DNA of 64,000 bases from Hypericibacter adhaerens (GTDB lineage: Bacteria > Pseudomonadota > Alphaproteobacteria > Dongiales > Dongiaceae). Under the pieces are notes generated by a model. It was not told the DNA's origin, made no database searches, and was given only the letters and a program-made list of their open reading frames with translations. Positions 52,909 through 61,398 of this stretch are shown here, in pieces. The stretch is taken from contig NZ_CP042582.1 in assembly GCF_008728835.1 (NCBI RefSeq), forward strand, positions 496,001 through 560,000, read 5' to 3'. A program made the translations under genes and the position numbers. Every line of letters starts with the position of its first letter. Positions within the stretch are counted from its first letter, which is position 1.

Positions 52909-54527
52909 AGCGGTACAGTCCAGTCCGGCTGCTTCGCCTTCGCCGCAATCCAATCTGCAACTAGCTGCTCAAACGGATGAAATTCGCTCGATAGGTGTCG
53001 CCGCCAATGGCCTCCCTCGTCCTTGAGAGTGTGGGACGCAATAATGAATGCGCGCCTCTCCGCGGGACTCATCGATCGAAAGGACAATCGACGCTCCGAC
53101 AGCCAGTGCCACCCGCCGAGGCGCGTCATCGCCAGGATTATGTCTCGCCGGACCAAGGGAGTGTAAACAGGGTTATTATAAAGCTTTACAAGCGCCGCCT
53201 GCACGCCGGAAGACGGGTGCAAAGCAAGCACACGGACCGCGTAAGCAAGAACAAGCTCAACTCGTAGAACATGGGAGCCCATGTGAAGAAGCTTAAGTAA
53301 GCGCTCAATTACCGCCAACTGAGTTGACTCCGAAAGATCGGAGTACACCTGCCTGATAACGGTAAGCGTAGCGGGGAAAATCGGATAGAGGAGGTCGGCG
53401 TTATCAAGCAGAGAAAGAACCGCTTGGTCTCTTTGCTTTGGAGCCAAGAATTGAATTGCAGAGACAATCTTTTTAGCCAATGCAATATGGATACGGCTCT
53501 TAGACAGCTCGGCTTGGAGCAAGCCGATGATGTCAAACTTGCTGATCTCGCTCTTTAATTCTTCGTAGTCTTTGTCTGCAGTTGGGGAATACGGATCAAA
53601 ACGAATGGAAAATCGCAGAAGGCTTCGTGCTTGATCTCCAATGCTTGACCCGGTGCCGCTTAATGCGGGGGCATCGTGATCATCCAATCTGACGGGGCTT
53701 GTGGAAATGAATTCCGCAGACGACATGATCCTTGTCTTCGCCTTTTGAATCTGCAGTCCCTGTGTGCGTTGCAACTTCTCAGTCAGTTGCAGCAATTTGG
53801 CAAACCCGTCTTCCATGCTTTCGGCAAACAAATGGTAGTCATCGGAGAATCTGCAGAAGGGGACCCCTTCTAACTTCAGGAGCTGATCGACTTGATTCAA
53901 AACGAGCTCAGAGAGGATGCGCGCTGCTGGTCCACCAATCGGAATGCCGAATGAGTTGGTGTTGGAGAAATTCCCAAGGAACTTCATCAATCTGGTGGGC
54001 GTGTCGGAAGAGAGATTCAGATGAAGCAGGGCGTTATCTAATCGATGATGGCCAATTCTTGAATAAAATTCTGAGATATCGCAAATAACAACAAAGGGGT
54101 GCTTTTTCGCTTTCTCTAAGGAGCGCTCCATAAATGCGCGCCAGTTATAATTGGCATCAAAAATCGTTGCCGCCTTGTCATTCCAAAAATACCGATACGA
54201 GAACACGCACTGTTCTGTTGCCGGTATGCGTTGCGATTCGATTGCGTCTGCGATCGACAGGACCAACGCCAGAAAATAAAGATTCCATATTGGGTCAAGT
54301 TGTGTGGCCCAGCGAAAGCCAGTGTAGCTAACCGGGACAAGAGCGCCTTCGTGTGCAGGCGGATGGCTAGCCAGCCATTGTGGGAAATCGGAGTGCAAGT
54401 TTTTCAGAAGTTTCTCTGTCTCATTCGGAAGGTCGAAGAAGACGTGATTCTCGACGGGAAACGGGAAAATGTCTGTATCCCCGTGCCGCGTAACATTGGC
54501 AATCGCGCGCTTGAAAAACTTCTCCAT
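52905..54527 (-). CDS. Reverse transcriptase with helical C-terminus (UG/Abi/DRT-like)
   Basis: RNA-directed DNA polymerase of 540 aa. Visible motifs: VVICDISEFYSRI with catalytic D150; SFGIPIGGPAARILSELVL (192-210); FCRFSDDYHLF with D229-D230, where the usual Y-x-D-D reads F-S-D-D; and GLQIQKAKTRI (257-267). Residues about 320-530 are helix after helix without catalytic motifs, like the HEAT-type extensions of Abi and other phage-defence RTs. No maturase, HNH or integrase domain is present. ATG 54527 has GGAG five bases ahead; a TTG 16 codons earlier is less likely. A counted line (53461-53520) is 28/60 G+C, against 48/60 at 55501-55560, indicating horizontal transfer. Confidence 0.88.
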   Translation of the reverse strand: MEKFFKRAIANVTRHGDTDIFPFPVENHVFFDLPNETEKLLKNLHSDFPQWLASHPPAHEGALVPVSYTGFRWATQLDPIWNLYFLALVLSIADAIESQRIPATEQCVFSYRYFWNDKAATIFDANYNWRAFMERSLEKAKKHPFVVICDISEFYSRIGHHRLDNALLHLNLSSDTPTRLMKFLGNFSNTNSFGIPIGGPAARILSELVLNQVDQLLKLEGVPFCRFSDDYHLFAESMEDGFAKLLQLTEKLQRTQGLQIQKAKTRIMSSAEFISTSPVRLDDHDAPALSGTGSSIGDQARSLLRFSIRFDPYSPTADKDYEELKSEISKFDIIGLLQAELSKSRIHIALAKKIVSAIQFLAPKQRDQAVLSLLDNADLLYPIFPATLTVIRQVYSDLSESTQLAVIERLLKLLHMGSHVLRVELVLAYAVRVLALHPSSGVQAALVKLYNNPVYTPLVRRDIILAMTRLGGWHWLSERRLSFRSMSPAERRAFIIASHTLKDEGGHWRRHLSSEFHPFEQLVADWIAAKAKQPDWTVPL

Positions 54528-54792
54528 CACTACTCCGGTTGCTTGCCCCCTACCGACTTGCAGCCAAATATACAACCATCGCTAGTGCGGCGCTTTAAAA
54601 AGCGCGAATATCCGACACACCTCTTCCGACATCGGTAACCGCGCCTCAACTGGCTCCTTAGTTATTGGTTTTGGACGTTGCCGATGGGTGCGGCGGGCAG
54701 TGCATGAAAGAAAATACCCCGCCAGGGTAACCCCTTAACCCACCATCTCCCCCTCTGGCCTCGCGCGCTCCGCTTCTCTAGATTACCTGGCC
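54528..54792. other. Leader of the RT operon and divergent gap to hyuA
   Basis: A 265-base region with no ORF. On the RT strand TATATT (about 54565-54570) is a possible -10. GCGCTTTAAAAAGCGC at 54591-54606 is a perfect inverted repeat, and CCGATGTCGG lies further upstream. A short structured RNA could be encoded here, but no retron msr/msd layout is evident. Confidence 0.35.
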
Positions 54793-56883
54793 ATGCGCTA
54801 TCTCGCGGCCGATGTCGGCGGAACATTCACTGATCTGGTGCTGGTGGACGGCTCGTCCGCCGGCGCGCGGGTCTTCATCGATAAGGTGCCGAGCCAGGCG
54901 ACGGGCTCGGCCTTGGGCGTGCGCGAGGGCATCCAGCGGCTCTCCGCGACCGCGGGCCTCTCGCCCGGCGAGATCGACCTCTTCGTCCATGGCTTCACGG
55001 TCGGCACCAACGCCTTCCTGACGCGCTCGGGCGCCAAGGCGGCGCTCGTGGTGACCCGGGGCTTCCGCGACCTGCTCCTCATCGGCGACCAGCTCCGCCC
55101 CGAGCTCTATTCGCTGACCGCGAAGAAGCCGGCACCGGTGGTGCCGCGTTCGCTGACCGTCGAGGCGGCCGAGCGCATCGACGCCTTCGGCCAGGTGGTG
55201 ACGGCGCTCTCGCCGGCCGAGACGGGCCGCGTCGCCGCGGCGGTGGCGGCGCTCCAGCCCGAGGCGGTCGCGATCTGCCTCGCCTTCGCCCATCTGAACC
55301 CTGCGCACGAGACGGCGCTGGCCGAGGCGATTCAGGCCAAGCTGCCGGGCGTCCCGGTCTATCTCTCCTCCAAGGTCAATCCGCAGATCGAGGAATATCC
55401 GCGCGCCAACACCACGGCGGTCGCGGCCTATGCCGGCCCGGTGATCGACCGCTATATCCAGCGGCTCGAGGCGAACCTCAAGGAGGTCGGGCTCGGCGGC
55501 CCCTTGCGGCTCATGCGCTCGGACGGCGGCGTCGCCACGCCGCGCGCGGCGCGCGACAACCCGGCCCATATGCTGCTCTCGGGCCCCGCGGGCGGCGTCA
55601 TCGCCGGCGCCGATCTGGCCAAGGCGCTCGGCGTCTCGGGCATGGTCACCTTCGACATGGGCGGCACCTCCGCCGACTTCTCGGTCATCGTCGAGGGCGC
55701 CCCCACCATGGTGCGCGAGCGCGAGATCGACGGGCAGCCCCTGCGCCTGCCCACCATCGACATCGAGACCATCTCGGCCGGCGGCGGCTCGATCGCGCGG
55801 GTCGATATCGGCGGCGCCTTGCGCGTCGGCCCGAAATCGGCAGGCGCGGTGCCGGGCCCCGCCTGCTACGGCCAGGGCGGCACCGAGGCCACTGTCACCG
55901 ATGCGGCCCTGGTGATGGGGCTGCTCGACCCGAAGGAATATCTGGGCGGCGACATGACGCTCGATCCCGACCTCGCGGCGAAGGCCGTGGAGCGCTCGGT
56001 CGCGACGCCGCTCGGCCTCGGCCTCGAGGAAGCGGCCTACGGCATCATCTCGGTCGCCAACGCCAACATGATCCAGGCGATCCGCGCGCTCGTGGTCGAG
56101 CGCGGCCATGACGTGCGCGGCTTCGCGCTCCTGGCCTTCGGCGGCGCCGGCCCGCTCTATGCGCCCTATATGGCGCGCGAGCTCGGCATGGCCGAGGTGA
56201 TCGCGCCGCGCAATCCGGGCGTGTTCGCGGCGCAGGGGCTGCTCCTGACCGACATCCGCCACGCGGCCCAGGCGCCTTTCCAGCGCAACATCGCCAGGCT
56301 GAAGGCGGAGGAGATCGGCCCGCTGCTGAACCATCTCAAGGCCGAGCTCGTCCGCGAGCTCGAGGCCGACGGGGTGGAGGAGGCCGAGCGCTATTTCCGC
56401 TTCGCGGCCGACATGCGCTGCGTCGGGCAGTTCCATCTCCTCACCATTCCTTTGGCTCAGCCGAATGGCCCCGCGCGCGCAGGCGCGCAAAACGGACAAA
56501 CCAGCTGGTGGGATGCCGCCAGGCTCGCGGCCGATTTCCACGCGGCGCATGAGCGCGCCTACGGCCATGCCGACGCCTCGGTGCCGGTCGAGATCGTCAA
56601 TCTGCGCGTCGACGGCTTCGGCAAGATCCAGCGCCCGCCGCAGCCGGCCGAGCCGGCCCCGGTCGCGGGACTGGCGGAGCCGGTGGGCAAGCGGCGCGTC
56701 TATTTCGACCGGCAGGGCTGGAGCGAGGCCAAGATCTTCCGCCGCGACCTGCTCAAGCCCGGCCAGGAGATCCAGGGCCCGGCGATCGTGATGCAGCGCG
56801 ATTCGACCATCGTGGTGCTGCCCGGCCAGCGCGGCCGGGTGGACAAGCGGGGGACGATAAGGATCGCGATAAAATCGGAATGA
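54793..56883 (+). CDS. hyuA: Hydantoinase/oxoprolinase subunit A
   Basis: HyuA-type subunit of 696 aa of the ATP-dependent N-methylhydantoinase/5-oxoprolinase family, which opens cyclic amide rings such as hydantoins or 5-oxoproline. The actin-like ATPase start YLAADVGGTFTDLVLVDGSS (about 3-22) is clear, with VHGFTVGTNAFLTRSGAKAA and VTFDMGGTSADFSVI as phosphate loops. The substrate is undetermined. A 149-bp gap with a hairpin repeat separates it from hyuB. It is divergent from the low-GC RT island. Confidence 0.92.
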   Translation: MRYLAADVGGTFTDLVLVDGSSAGARVFIDKVPSQATGSALGVREGIQRLSATAGLSPGEIDLFVHGFTVGTNAFLTRSGAKAALVVTRGFRDLLLIGDQLRPELYSLTAKKPAPVVPRSLTVEAAERIDAFGQVVTALSPAETGRVAAAVAALQPEAVAICLAFAHLNPAHETALAEAIQAKLPGVPVYLSSKVNPQIEEYPRANTTAVAAYAGPVIDRYIQRLEANLKEVGLGGPLRLMRSDGGVATPRAARDNPAHMLLSGPAGGVIAGADLAKALGVSGMVTFDMGGTSADFSVIVEGAPTMVREREIDGQPLRLPTIDIETISAGGGSIARVDIGGALRVGPKSAGAVPGPACYGQGGTEATVTDAALVMGLLDPKEYLGGDMTLDPDLAAKAVERSVATPLGLGLEEAAYGIISVANANMIQAIRALVVERGHDVRGFALLAFGGAGPLYAPYMARELGMAEVIAPRNPGVFAAQGLLLTDIRHAAQAPFQRNIARLKAEEIGPLLNHLKAELVRELEADGVEEAERYFRFAADMRCVGQFHLLTIPLAQPNGPARAGAQNGQTSWWDAARLAADFHAAHERAYGHADASVPVEIVNLRVDGFGKIQRPPQPAEPAPVAGLAEPVGKRRVYFDRQGWSEAKIFRRDLLKPGQEIQGPAIVMQRDSTIVVLPGQRGRVDKRGTIRIAIKSE

Positions 56884-56909
56884 ACCGCAAGCGGTTCATG
56901 ACTCTTTAT

Positions 56910-57000
56910 CCCCTCCCCCCTTGCGGGGGAGGGTGAGGGAGGGGGACGGCGAGATCGAGCAGCCCCCTCCCTGGCCCTCCCCCGCGAGGCGGGGGAGAGG
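56910..57000. repeat. BIME-like paired hairpin repeat, copy 14
   Basis: CCCCTCCCCCCTTGCGGGGG with AGGGTGAGGGAGGGGGACGG, then GAGCAGCCCCCTCCCTGGCC and CCCCCGCGAGGCGGGGGAGA. It lies between hyuA and hyuB and could dampen or stabilise the hyuA-hyuB message. Confidence 0.85.
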
Positions 57001-57032
57001 ATACCGTACCTAGATCGAGTCGAGGAACCGCC

Positions 57033-58709
57033 ATGAACTTCCGTCCGCACGGCAATATCGACCCCATCAGCCGCGACGTGTTCCAGCAGCAGCTGGTCGG
57101 CATCGCCGAGGAGATGTCGATGGCGCTCAGGCGCGCGGCCTTCTCCTCGATCATCTGGGACATGTACGACTATGCCTGCGGGCTCTTCACGCCCGAGGGC
57201 GAGATGATGGCGCAGGCCGAGACCATCCCGGCCCAGCTCGGCATCATGTCGACGGCGCTGAGCCACATGAAGCAGGCCTTCCCGCTCGACCAGTGGAAGC
57301 CGGGCGACGTGCTGGTCTGCAACGATCCCTACAAGGGCTGCACCCACACGATGGACATCGTGCTGTTCAGCCCGGTCTTCCTCGAGGGCGAGCTGATCGG
57401 CATCACCTCGACCATCGCGCATCATGTCGATATCGGCGGCAAGATCCCGGGCACCGAGGCCGCGGACAATGCCGAGATCTTCGCCGAGGGCATCATCCTG
57501 CCGCCCCTGAAGCTGGTCGACGGCGGCAAGCCCAACCCGGCCATCTTCGACATCATCGCCGCCAATGTGCGCGACCCCGCCTCCTGCCAGGGCGACTTGC
57601 GCGCGCAGATCGCGGGCTGCCGCATGGGCGAGCGGCGCCTGGCCGAGCTCTTCAAGCGCCAGGGCGTTTCCCACGCGAAGGCCCTGACCGGTGCCTGCCT
57701 CGATTACGCCGAGACCTATATGCGCCGCGTGATCGCGGCCATGCCGGACGGGCGCTATCACGCGAGCGTGCTGACCGAGGACGACACCACCAGCGACGAG
57801 CCGCTCAAGATCGCGGTCACGGTCGAGGTCAAGGGCGACAAGCTCAAGGTGGATTTCACCGGCACGGTGGCGCAGCGCGACAACGCACTCAACTGCCCGA
57901 TCGCGTCCACCCTCTCCATGACCAACTACGCGGTCAAATGCATCGTGGCGCCGGAGATCGCGCAGAACGAGGGCTGCAACCGCGCGGTCGAGATGGTGGC
58001 GCCCGAGGGCAGCCTGCTCAACCCGCGCCGGCCCGCGGCGGTCTCGGTGCGGCACCTGACGCAGCAGGCGGTGGCGGACGCGGTCCTGAAGGCGATGGCG
58101 CCGCTCGCCCCCAACCATGCCGCGGCCGGCTGCCAGATCAGCTTCCCGACCTTCTGCGCCGGCGGCTTCGACGAGCGGCCCGAGAAGCGCGGCGAGGACG
58201 GGATGGCGCCCTATTACGTCATCTCCGACATCATCGGCGGCGGCATGGGCGGCTCGGCCCAGGGCGACGGGCTCGACGCGATCGACACCCACGGCGGCAA
58301 TTGCGCCGTCCTCTCGGCCGAGGTGATCGAGACGCTCAGCCCCTTGCGCGTGCTCGAGACCTCGCTGGTGGCGGGCTCGGGCGGCGAGGGGAAGCATCGC
58401 GGCGGGCTCGGGATCCGGCGCGACTACCAGTTCCTCTCCGAGCGCACCATCATGGGCGCCTATGTGCAGCAGACCCGCGACGAGACGCGGCCCTGGGGTC
58501 TCGAGGGCGGCAAGCCCGGCCAGCCGGGCTTCATCTCGCTCAACCCCGGCAAGCCCGGCCAGCGCCCGCTCAAGAGCAAGATCTACGGCCTCAAGCTCGA
58601 GAAGGGCGACGTGATGCGCTTCCAGGGTGCCGGCGGCGGCGGCTGGGGCGATCCCAAGACGCGCGACGCGGCCGCGAAGGCGCGCGACCAGGCGGAAGGG
58701 TTCGTGTAG
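57033..58709 (+). CDS. hyuB: Hydantoinase/oxoprolinase subunit B
   Basis: HyuB-type subunit of 558 aa that partners HyuA. It begins IDPISRDVFQQQLVGIAEEM. Conserved segments include FSSIIWDMYDYACGLF, GDVLVCNDPYKGCTHTMDIV, and the glycine-rich FQGAGGGGWGDPKTRD near the C-terminus. Length is normal. Together with HyuA it forms a heteromeric cytoplasmic enzyme. An IS481 element is inserted 44 bp past its stop. Confidence 0.92.
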   Translation: MNFRPHGNIDPISRDVFQQQLVGIAEEMSMALRRAAFSSIIWDMYDYACGLFTPEGEMMAQAETIPAQLGIMSTALSHMKQAFPLDQWKPGDVLVCNDPYKGCTHTMDIVLFSPVFLEGELIGITSTIAHHVDIGGKIPGTEAADNAEIFAEGIILPPLKLVDGGKPNPAIFDIIAANVRDPASCQGDLRAQIAGCRMGERRLAELFKRQGVSHAKALTGACLDYAETYMRRVIAAMPDGRYHASVLTEDDTTSDEPLKIAVTVEVKGDKLKVDFTGTVAQRDNALNCPIASTLSMTNYAVKCIVAPEIAQNEGCNRAVEMVAPEGSLLNPRRPAAVSVRHLTQQAVADAVLKAMAPLAPNHAAAGCQISFPTFCAGGFDERPEKRGEDGMAPYYVISDIIGGGMGGSAQGDGLDAIDTHGGNCAVLSAEVIETLSPLRVLETSLVAGSGGEGKHRGGLGIRRDYQFLSERTIMGAYVQQTRDETRPWGLEGGKPGQPGFISLNPGKPGQRPLKSKIYGLKLEKGDVMRFQGAGGGGWGDPKTRDAAAKARDQAEGFV

Positions 58710-58838
58710 GCGGACGGCTTCGCCGACTCTTTGGTTCCCCTCCCCCTACCCCTTGTACAGACCGGGGACATCGAGGACAGGTGTTCGGGGACATCGAGGA
58801 CACCCTGATCCGACTGAGGTCGGAGAAGGGGAACCTGG

Positions 58839-60011
58839 ATGCCGTGGGGGTCTGCCTTGGATCGTCGAGTGGAATTTGTCCGTCTGGCGCAAGCGCCGGG
58901 GTGCAATTTCAGCGAGCTGTGCCGTCGCTTTGGCGTAAGCCGGTCGGACGGTTACAAGTGGCTGAGGCGCTTCGAGGCGGAGGGAGCGCCTGGGCTCCAG
59001 GAGCGTTCGCGCCGGCCGCGGTCGAGCCCTGGCCGGACGCCGGGCGAGCTGGAGGCCGAGGTGCTGGCGGTGCGCGCGGAGCACCCGGCGTGGGGTGGGC
59101 GGAAGATCCGCAAGGTGCTGCAGCGCGAGGGCCGGGACGCGCCGGCCGCCTCGACGGTGACGGCGATCTTGCGCCGGCACGGCAAGCTGGATGGGCCTGG
59201 CGCCGGCGAGGCCAGGGACTGGGTGCGCTTCGAGCACGAAGCGCCCAACGATCTCTGGCAGATGGACTTCAAGGGCCACTTCGCCTTGGGGACCGGTCGC
59301 TGCCACCCGCTCACCGTGCTGGACGACCACTCCCGCTATGCGCTGGCGATCGGCGCCTGCGACGACGAACGAGAGACGACCGTGCGCGAGCGTCTCACCG
59401 GGGTGTTCCGCCGCTACGGCCTGCCGCTGCGCCTGCTGGCCGACAACGGTGCACCCTGGGGCACAGCAGGCCCGGAGCGCCACACCCGGCTCACCGTCTG
59501 GCTCATGGATCTGGGCGTGGGCGTCTGCCATGGCCGGCCCTACCACCCTCAGACCCAGGGCAAGGACGAGCGCTTCCACCGCACGCTGAAGGCCGAACTG
59601 CTGGACAGATGGCCGCTCCAGGACCTGGCCGGCGCCCAGGCCGCCTTCGACCACTGGCGCGAGGTCTACAACGCCAAGCGTCCGCACGAGGCCCTCGGCC
59701 TGGAACCCCCGGCCTCCCGCTACCGGATGAGCCCCCGGCCCATGCCCGAGCGGATCGACCCGCCCCAATACGAGCCCCAGGCCCAGGTCCGCAAGGTGCA
59801 CGACACCGGCTGGATCAGCTTCAAGGGCCGTCAGATCAACTGCTCGAAGGCCTTCGTCGGCCGGCGCCTGGCGTTGCGCGCCACTACCACCGACGGTGTC
59901 TTCGATCTCTGCTACCGAAGCCACGTGCTGTCGCAGGTCGACCTGCGACAGCACATCACTCATACTGTCCTCGATGTCCCCGAACGGGTGTCCTCGATGT
60001 CCCCGGTCTGA
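58839..60011 (+). CDS. IS481-family transposase, copy B
   Basis: Intact 390-aa DDE transposase with the same helix-turn-helix and D143, D202, E244 catalytic set as copy A. Three residue changes from copy A were seen: CDDERET for CGDERET, PPQYEP for PPEYEP, and AQVRKV for AQLRKV, none at catalytic positions. The 30-bp palindrome near its end is at 59925-59954. Both copies being intact suggests that the element is active in this strain. Confidence 0.93.
   Translation: MPWGSALDRRVEFVRLAQAPGCNFSELCRRFGVSRSDGYKWLRRFEAEGAPGLQERSRRPRSSPGRTPGELEAEVLAVRAEHPAWGGRKIRKVLQREGRDAPAASTVTAILRRHGKLDGPGAGEARDWVRFEHEAPNDLWQMDFKGHFALGTGRCHPLTVLDDHSRYALAIGACDDERETTVRERLTGVFRRYGLPLRLLADNGAPWGTAGPERHTRLTVWLMDLGVGVCHGRPYHPQTQGKDERFHRTLKAELLDRWPLQDLAGAQAAFDHWREVYNAKRPHEALGLEPPASRYRMSPRPMPERIDPPQYEPQAQVRKVHDTGWISFKGRQINCSKAFVGRRLALRATTTDGVFDLCYRSHVLSQVDLRQHITHTVLDVPERVSSMSPV
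59925..59954. repeat. Perfect 30-bp palindrome in transposase tail, copy B
   Basis: Same sequence as 5749-5778. Confidence 0.85.
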
Positions 60012-60162
60012 ACAACCCCTCCCGCTAGGGGAGGGGGCGCGATGAATAAAGAACCAGCTCCTTCCGCAAAGGGGAGGCGAGATGAATGAAGAACCAGCCC
60101 CCTCCCCTTGTGGGAGGGGGTAGGGGGAGGGGTCCGCGCCGCTGCGTGTCAGCGCTCCGTTC

Positions 60163-60270
60163 TCAGCGCGGCAGCGGGCCGGCGGGCGTCTCGGCCGCGC
60201 CGATGACGATCTCTTCCTTGTTGCGCGGGGCGCTCGCGACCATCGCGTCGGGCCGTATTCCCATTGACAT
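60163..60270 (-). pseudogene. Small ORF derived from the aguB 3' end
   Basis: A 35-codon ORF beginning MSMGIRPDAMVASAPRNKEE and ending ETPAGPLPR. It matches two separate parts of AguB: GAMIASASRTQEEIVIG and the C-terminal VETPAGPPPR, with the 30 residues in between deleted. It therefore looks like a decayed partial duplicate of aguB. Yet it retains AAAAGGAG four bases before ATG, a better ribosome site than most genes here, so a short peptide may be made. Confidence 0.6.
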
Positions 60271-60488
60271 TGTTCTCCTTTTGTTCTAATCATAACGATT
60301 TCGCCGGGCCCGCCGCTGCCATCTTCAAACGCCTGATAGCGGCCTGAGAGGCCCCTGTTCCGAGCCTGTTATTCGAGCACCCCCTAAGCTGATGGCAGCC
60401 GGAAACAGGGCTTGTTTCCAACGGCTTGAGAAATCCCAGGGCCGGCAGATCCTTGCAAAGGCCCTGTTCTCAGGCGAATCCGTGAAGA
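60271..60488. other. Intergenic region between aguB remnant and aguB
   Basis: No gene. Inverted GCTGCCATC (near 60315) and GATGGCAGC (near 60392), and CCCTGTT/AACAGGG pairs, suggest a folded transcript or rearrangement scars from the aguB duplication. Confidence 0.35.
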
Positions 60489-60503
60489 CCCCACGTCGTG
60501 GGG
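60489..60503 (-). terminator. Hairpin after aguB
   Basis: CCCCACG, one base, CGTGGGG; on the minus strand TCTT follows. It lies 10 bp past the aguB stop and probably ends the lysR-aguB transcript. Confidence 0.5.
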
Positions 60504-60513
60504 GCGAGGAAAA

Positions 60514-61395
60514 TCAGCGCGGCGGCGGGCCGGCCGGCGTCTCCACCATGCGGCCGTACATCTCCGGCCGCCGGGTGTGATAGACGCCCCAATAGTCGCG
60601 CGCCGTATAGGCCTGCTCGAGGTCGATCCTGCCGATGACGATCTCCTCCTGGGTGCGCGAGGCGCTCGCGATCATCGCGCCGGTCTGGTCGGTGAGGAAG
60701 GAGCTGCCATAGAAATCGATGGTGATGCCGTCGTCGGTTTCCTTGCCCGTCCGGTTCGCGGCCAGCACCGGCACGAGGTTGGCGGCGGCATGGCCGCGCA
60801 TCACGGTCTGCCACTGGTCGCGGCTGTCCCAGAGGCTGTTGTTGGGCTCGCTGCCGATCGCGGTCGGGTAGCAGAGCAGCTCGGCGCCCATGAGCGCCAT
60901 CATGCGCGCCTGCTCGGGGAACCACTGGTCCCAGCAGATGCCGACCCCGAGCTTGAGATGGCGCGTGGCCCAGACCTTGGGCCCCTGTTGGCTGGGCGCG
61001 AAGAAAGCGTTCTCGCGATAGCCGGGGAATTGCGGGATATGCGACTTGCGATAGGTGCCGAGCAGCTCGCCGCCGGCATCGACGATGGCGGCGGTGTTGA
61101 AGAGCCCGTCCTCGGCGCGCTCATAGATCGAGACCGGCACCACCACGCCCCGCTCGCGCGCGAACTTCTGGAAAAGCGCGATGGTGGGATGACCCGCCAC
61201 CGGCCGCGCCAGCTCGCGATAGCGCGGATTGTCGGTCTTGCAGAAATAGGGCGCCTCGAACAGCTCCGAGGGCAGCACGAGCTGGGCGCCCTGGTCGGCG
61301 GCGCGATGGGCCAGCGCCAGCACGCGCCCCACGGTCGCGTCGTGATTCCAGTCGTGATGGGTCTGCAGGGCGGCGACGGTCAGAAGGCGAGGCAT
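60514..61395 (-). CDS. aguB: N-carbamoylputrescine amidase
   Basis: Nitrilase-superfamily enzyme of 293 aa that hydrolyses N-carbamoylputrescine to putrescine, CO2 and ammonia, the second step from agmatine. The catalytic triad is E44 (LPSELFEAPYF), K117 (TYRKSHIPQF) and C154 (GVGICWDQWFPE). It lies three bases after the lysR stop on the same strand and opposite aguA, so the pathway is complete here. A truncated copy of its 3' end lies downstream at 60163-60270. Confidence 0.93.
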   Translation of the reverse strand: MPRLLTVAALQTHHDWNHDATVGRVLALAHRAADQGAQLVLPSELFEAPYFCKTDNPRYRELARPVAGHPTIALFQKFARERGVVVPVSIYERAEDGLFNTAAIVDAGGELLGTYRKSHIPQFPGYRENAFFAPSQQGPKVWATRHLKLGVGICWDQWFPEQARMMALMGAELLCYPTAIGSEPNNSLWDSRDQWQTVMRGHAAANLVPVLAANRTGKETDDGITIDFYGSSFLTDQTGAMIASASRTQEEIVIGRIDLEQAYTARDYWGVYHTRRPEMYGRMVETPAGPPPR

Positions 61396-61398
61396 GGG

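Larger units (their letters stand above)
58754..60014 (+). mobile_element. IS481-family insertion sequence, copy B
   Basis: 1261 bp, same ends and same orientation as copy A at 4578-5838. A 6-bp target duplication ACCCCT lies at 58748-58753 and 60015-60020. By eye only about five bases differ from copy A, including changes that turn G to D, E to Q and L to V in the transposase. It is inserted, like copy A, inside a BIME-like repeat. Confidence 0.93.
58737..60132. repeat. BIME-like paired hairpin repeat, copy 15 (split by IS)
   Basis: Left arm CCCCTCCCCCTACCCCT, cut by the IS, resumes at 60015 as ACCCCTCCCGCTAGGGGAGG; an extra partial arm (CCTTCCGCAAAGGGGAGG) follows, then CCCCCTCCCCTTGTGGGAGG to 60132. 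Same subtype as copy 11. Confidence 0.82.

Noticed and set aside
52189-54527. Group II intron RT
   Set aside because: No maturase, HNH or DNA-binding domain, no domain V/VI-like RNA structure, and the downstream nuclease-like gene is coupled by GTGA overlap.
52905-54792. Retron
   Set aside because: No NAxxH or VTG retron motifs were seen in the RT, and no msr/msd-like pair of inverted repeats was recognised upstream. A less typical non-coding RNA remains possible.
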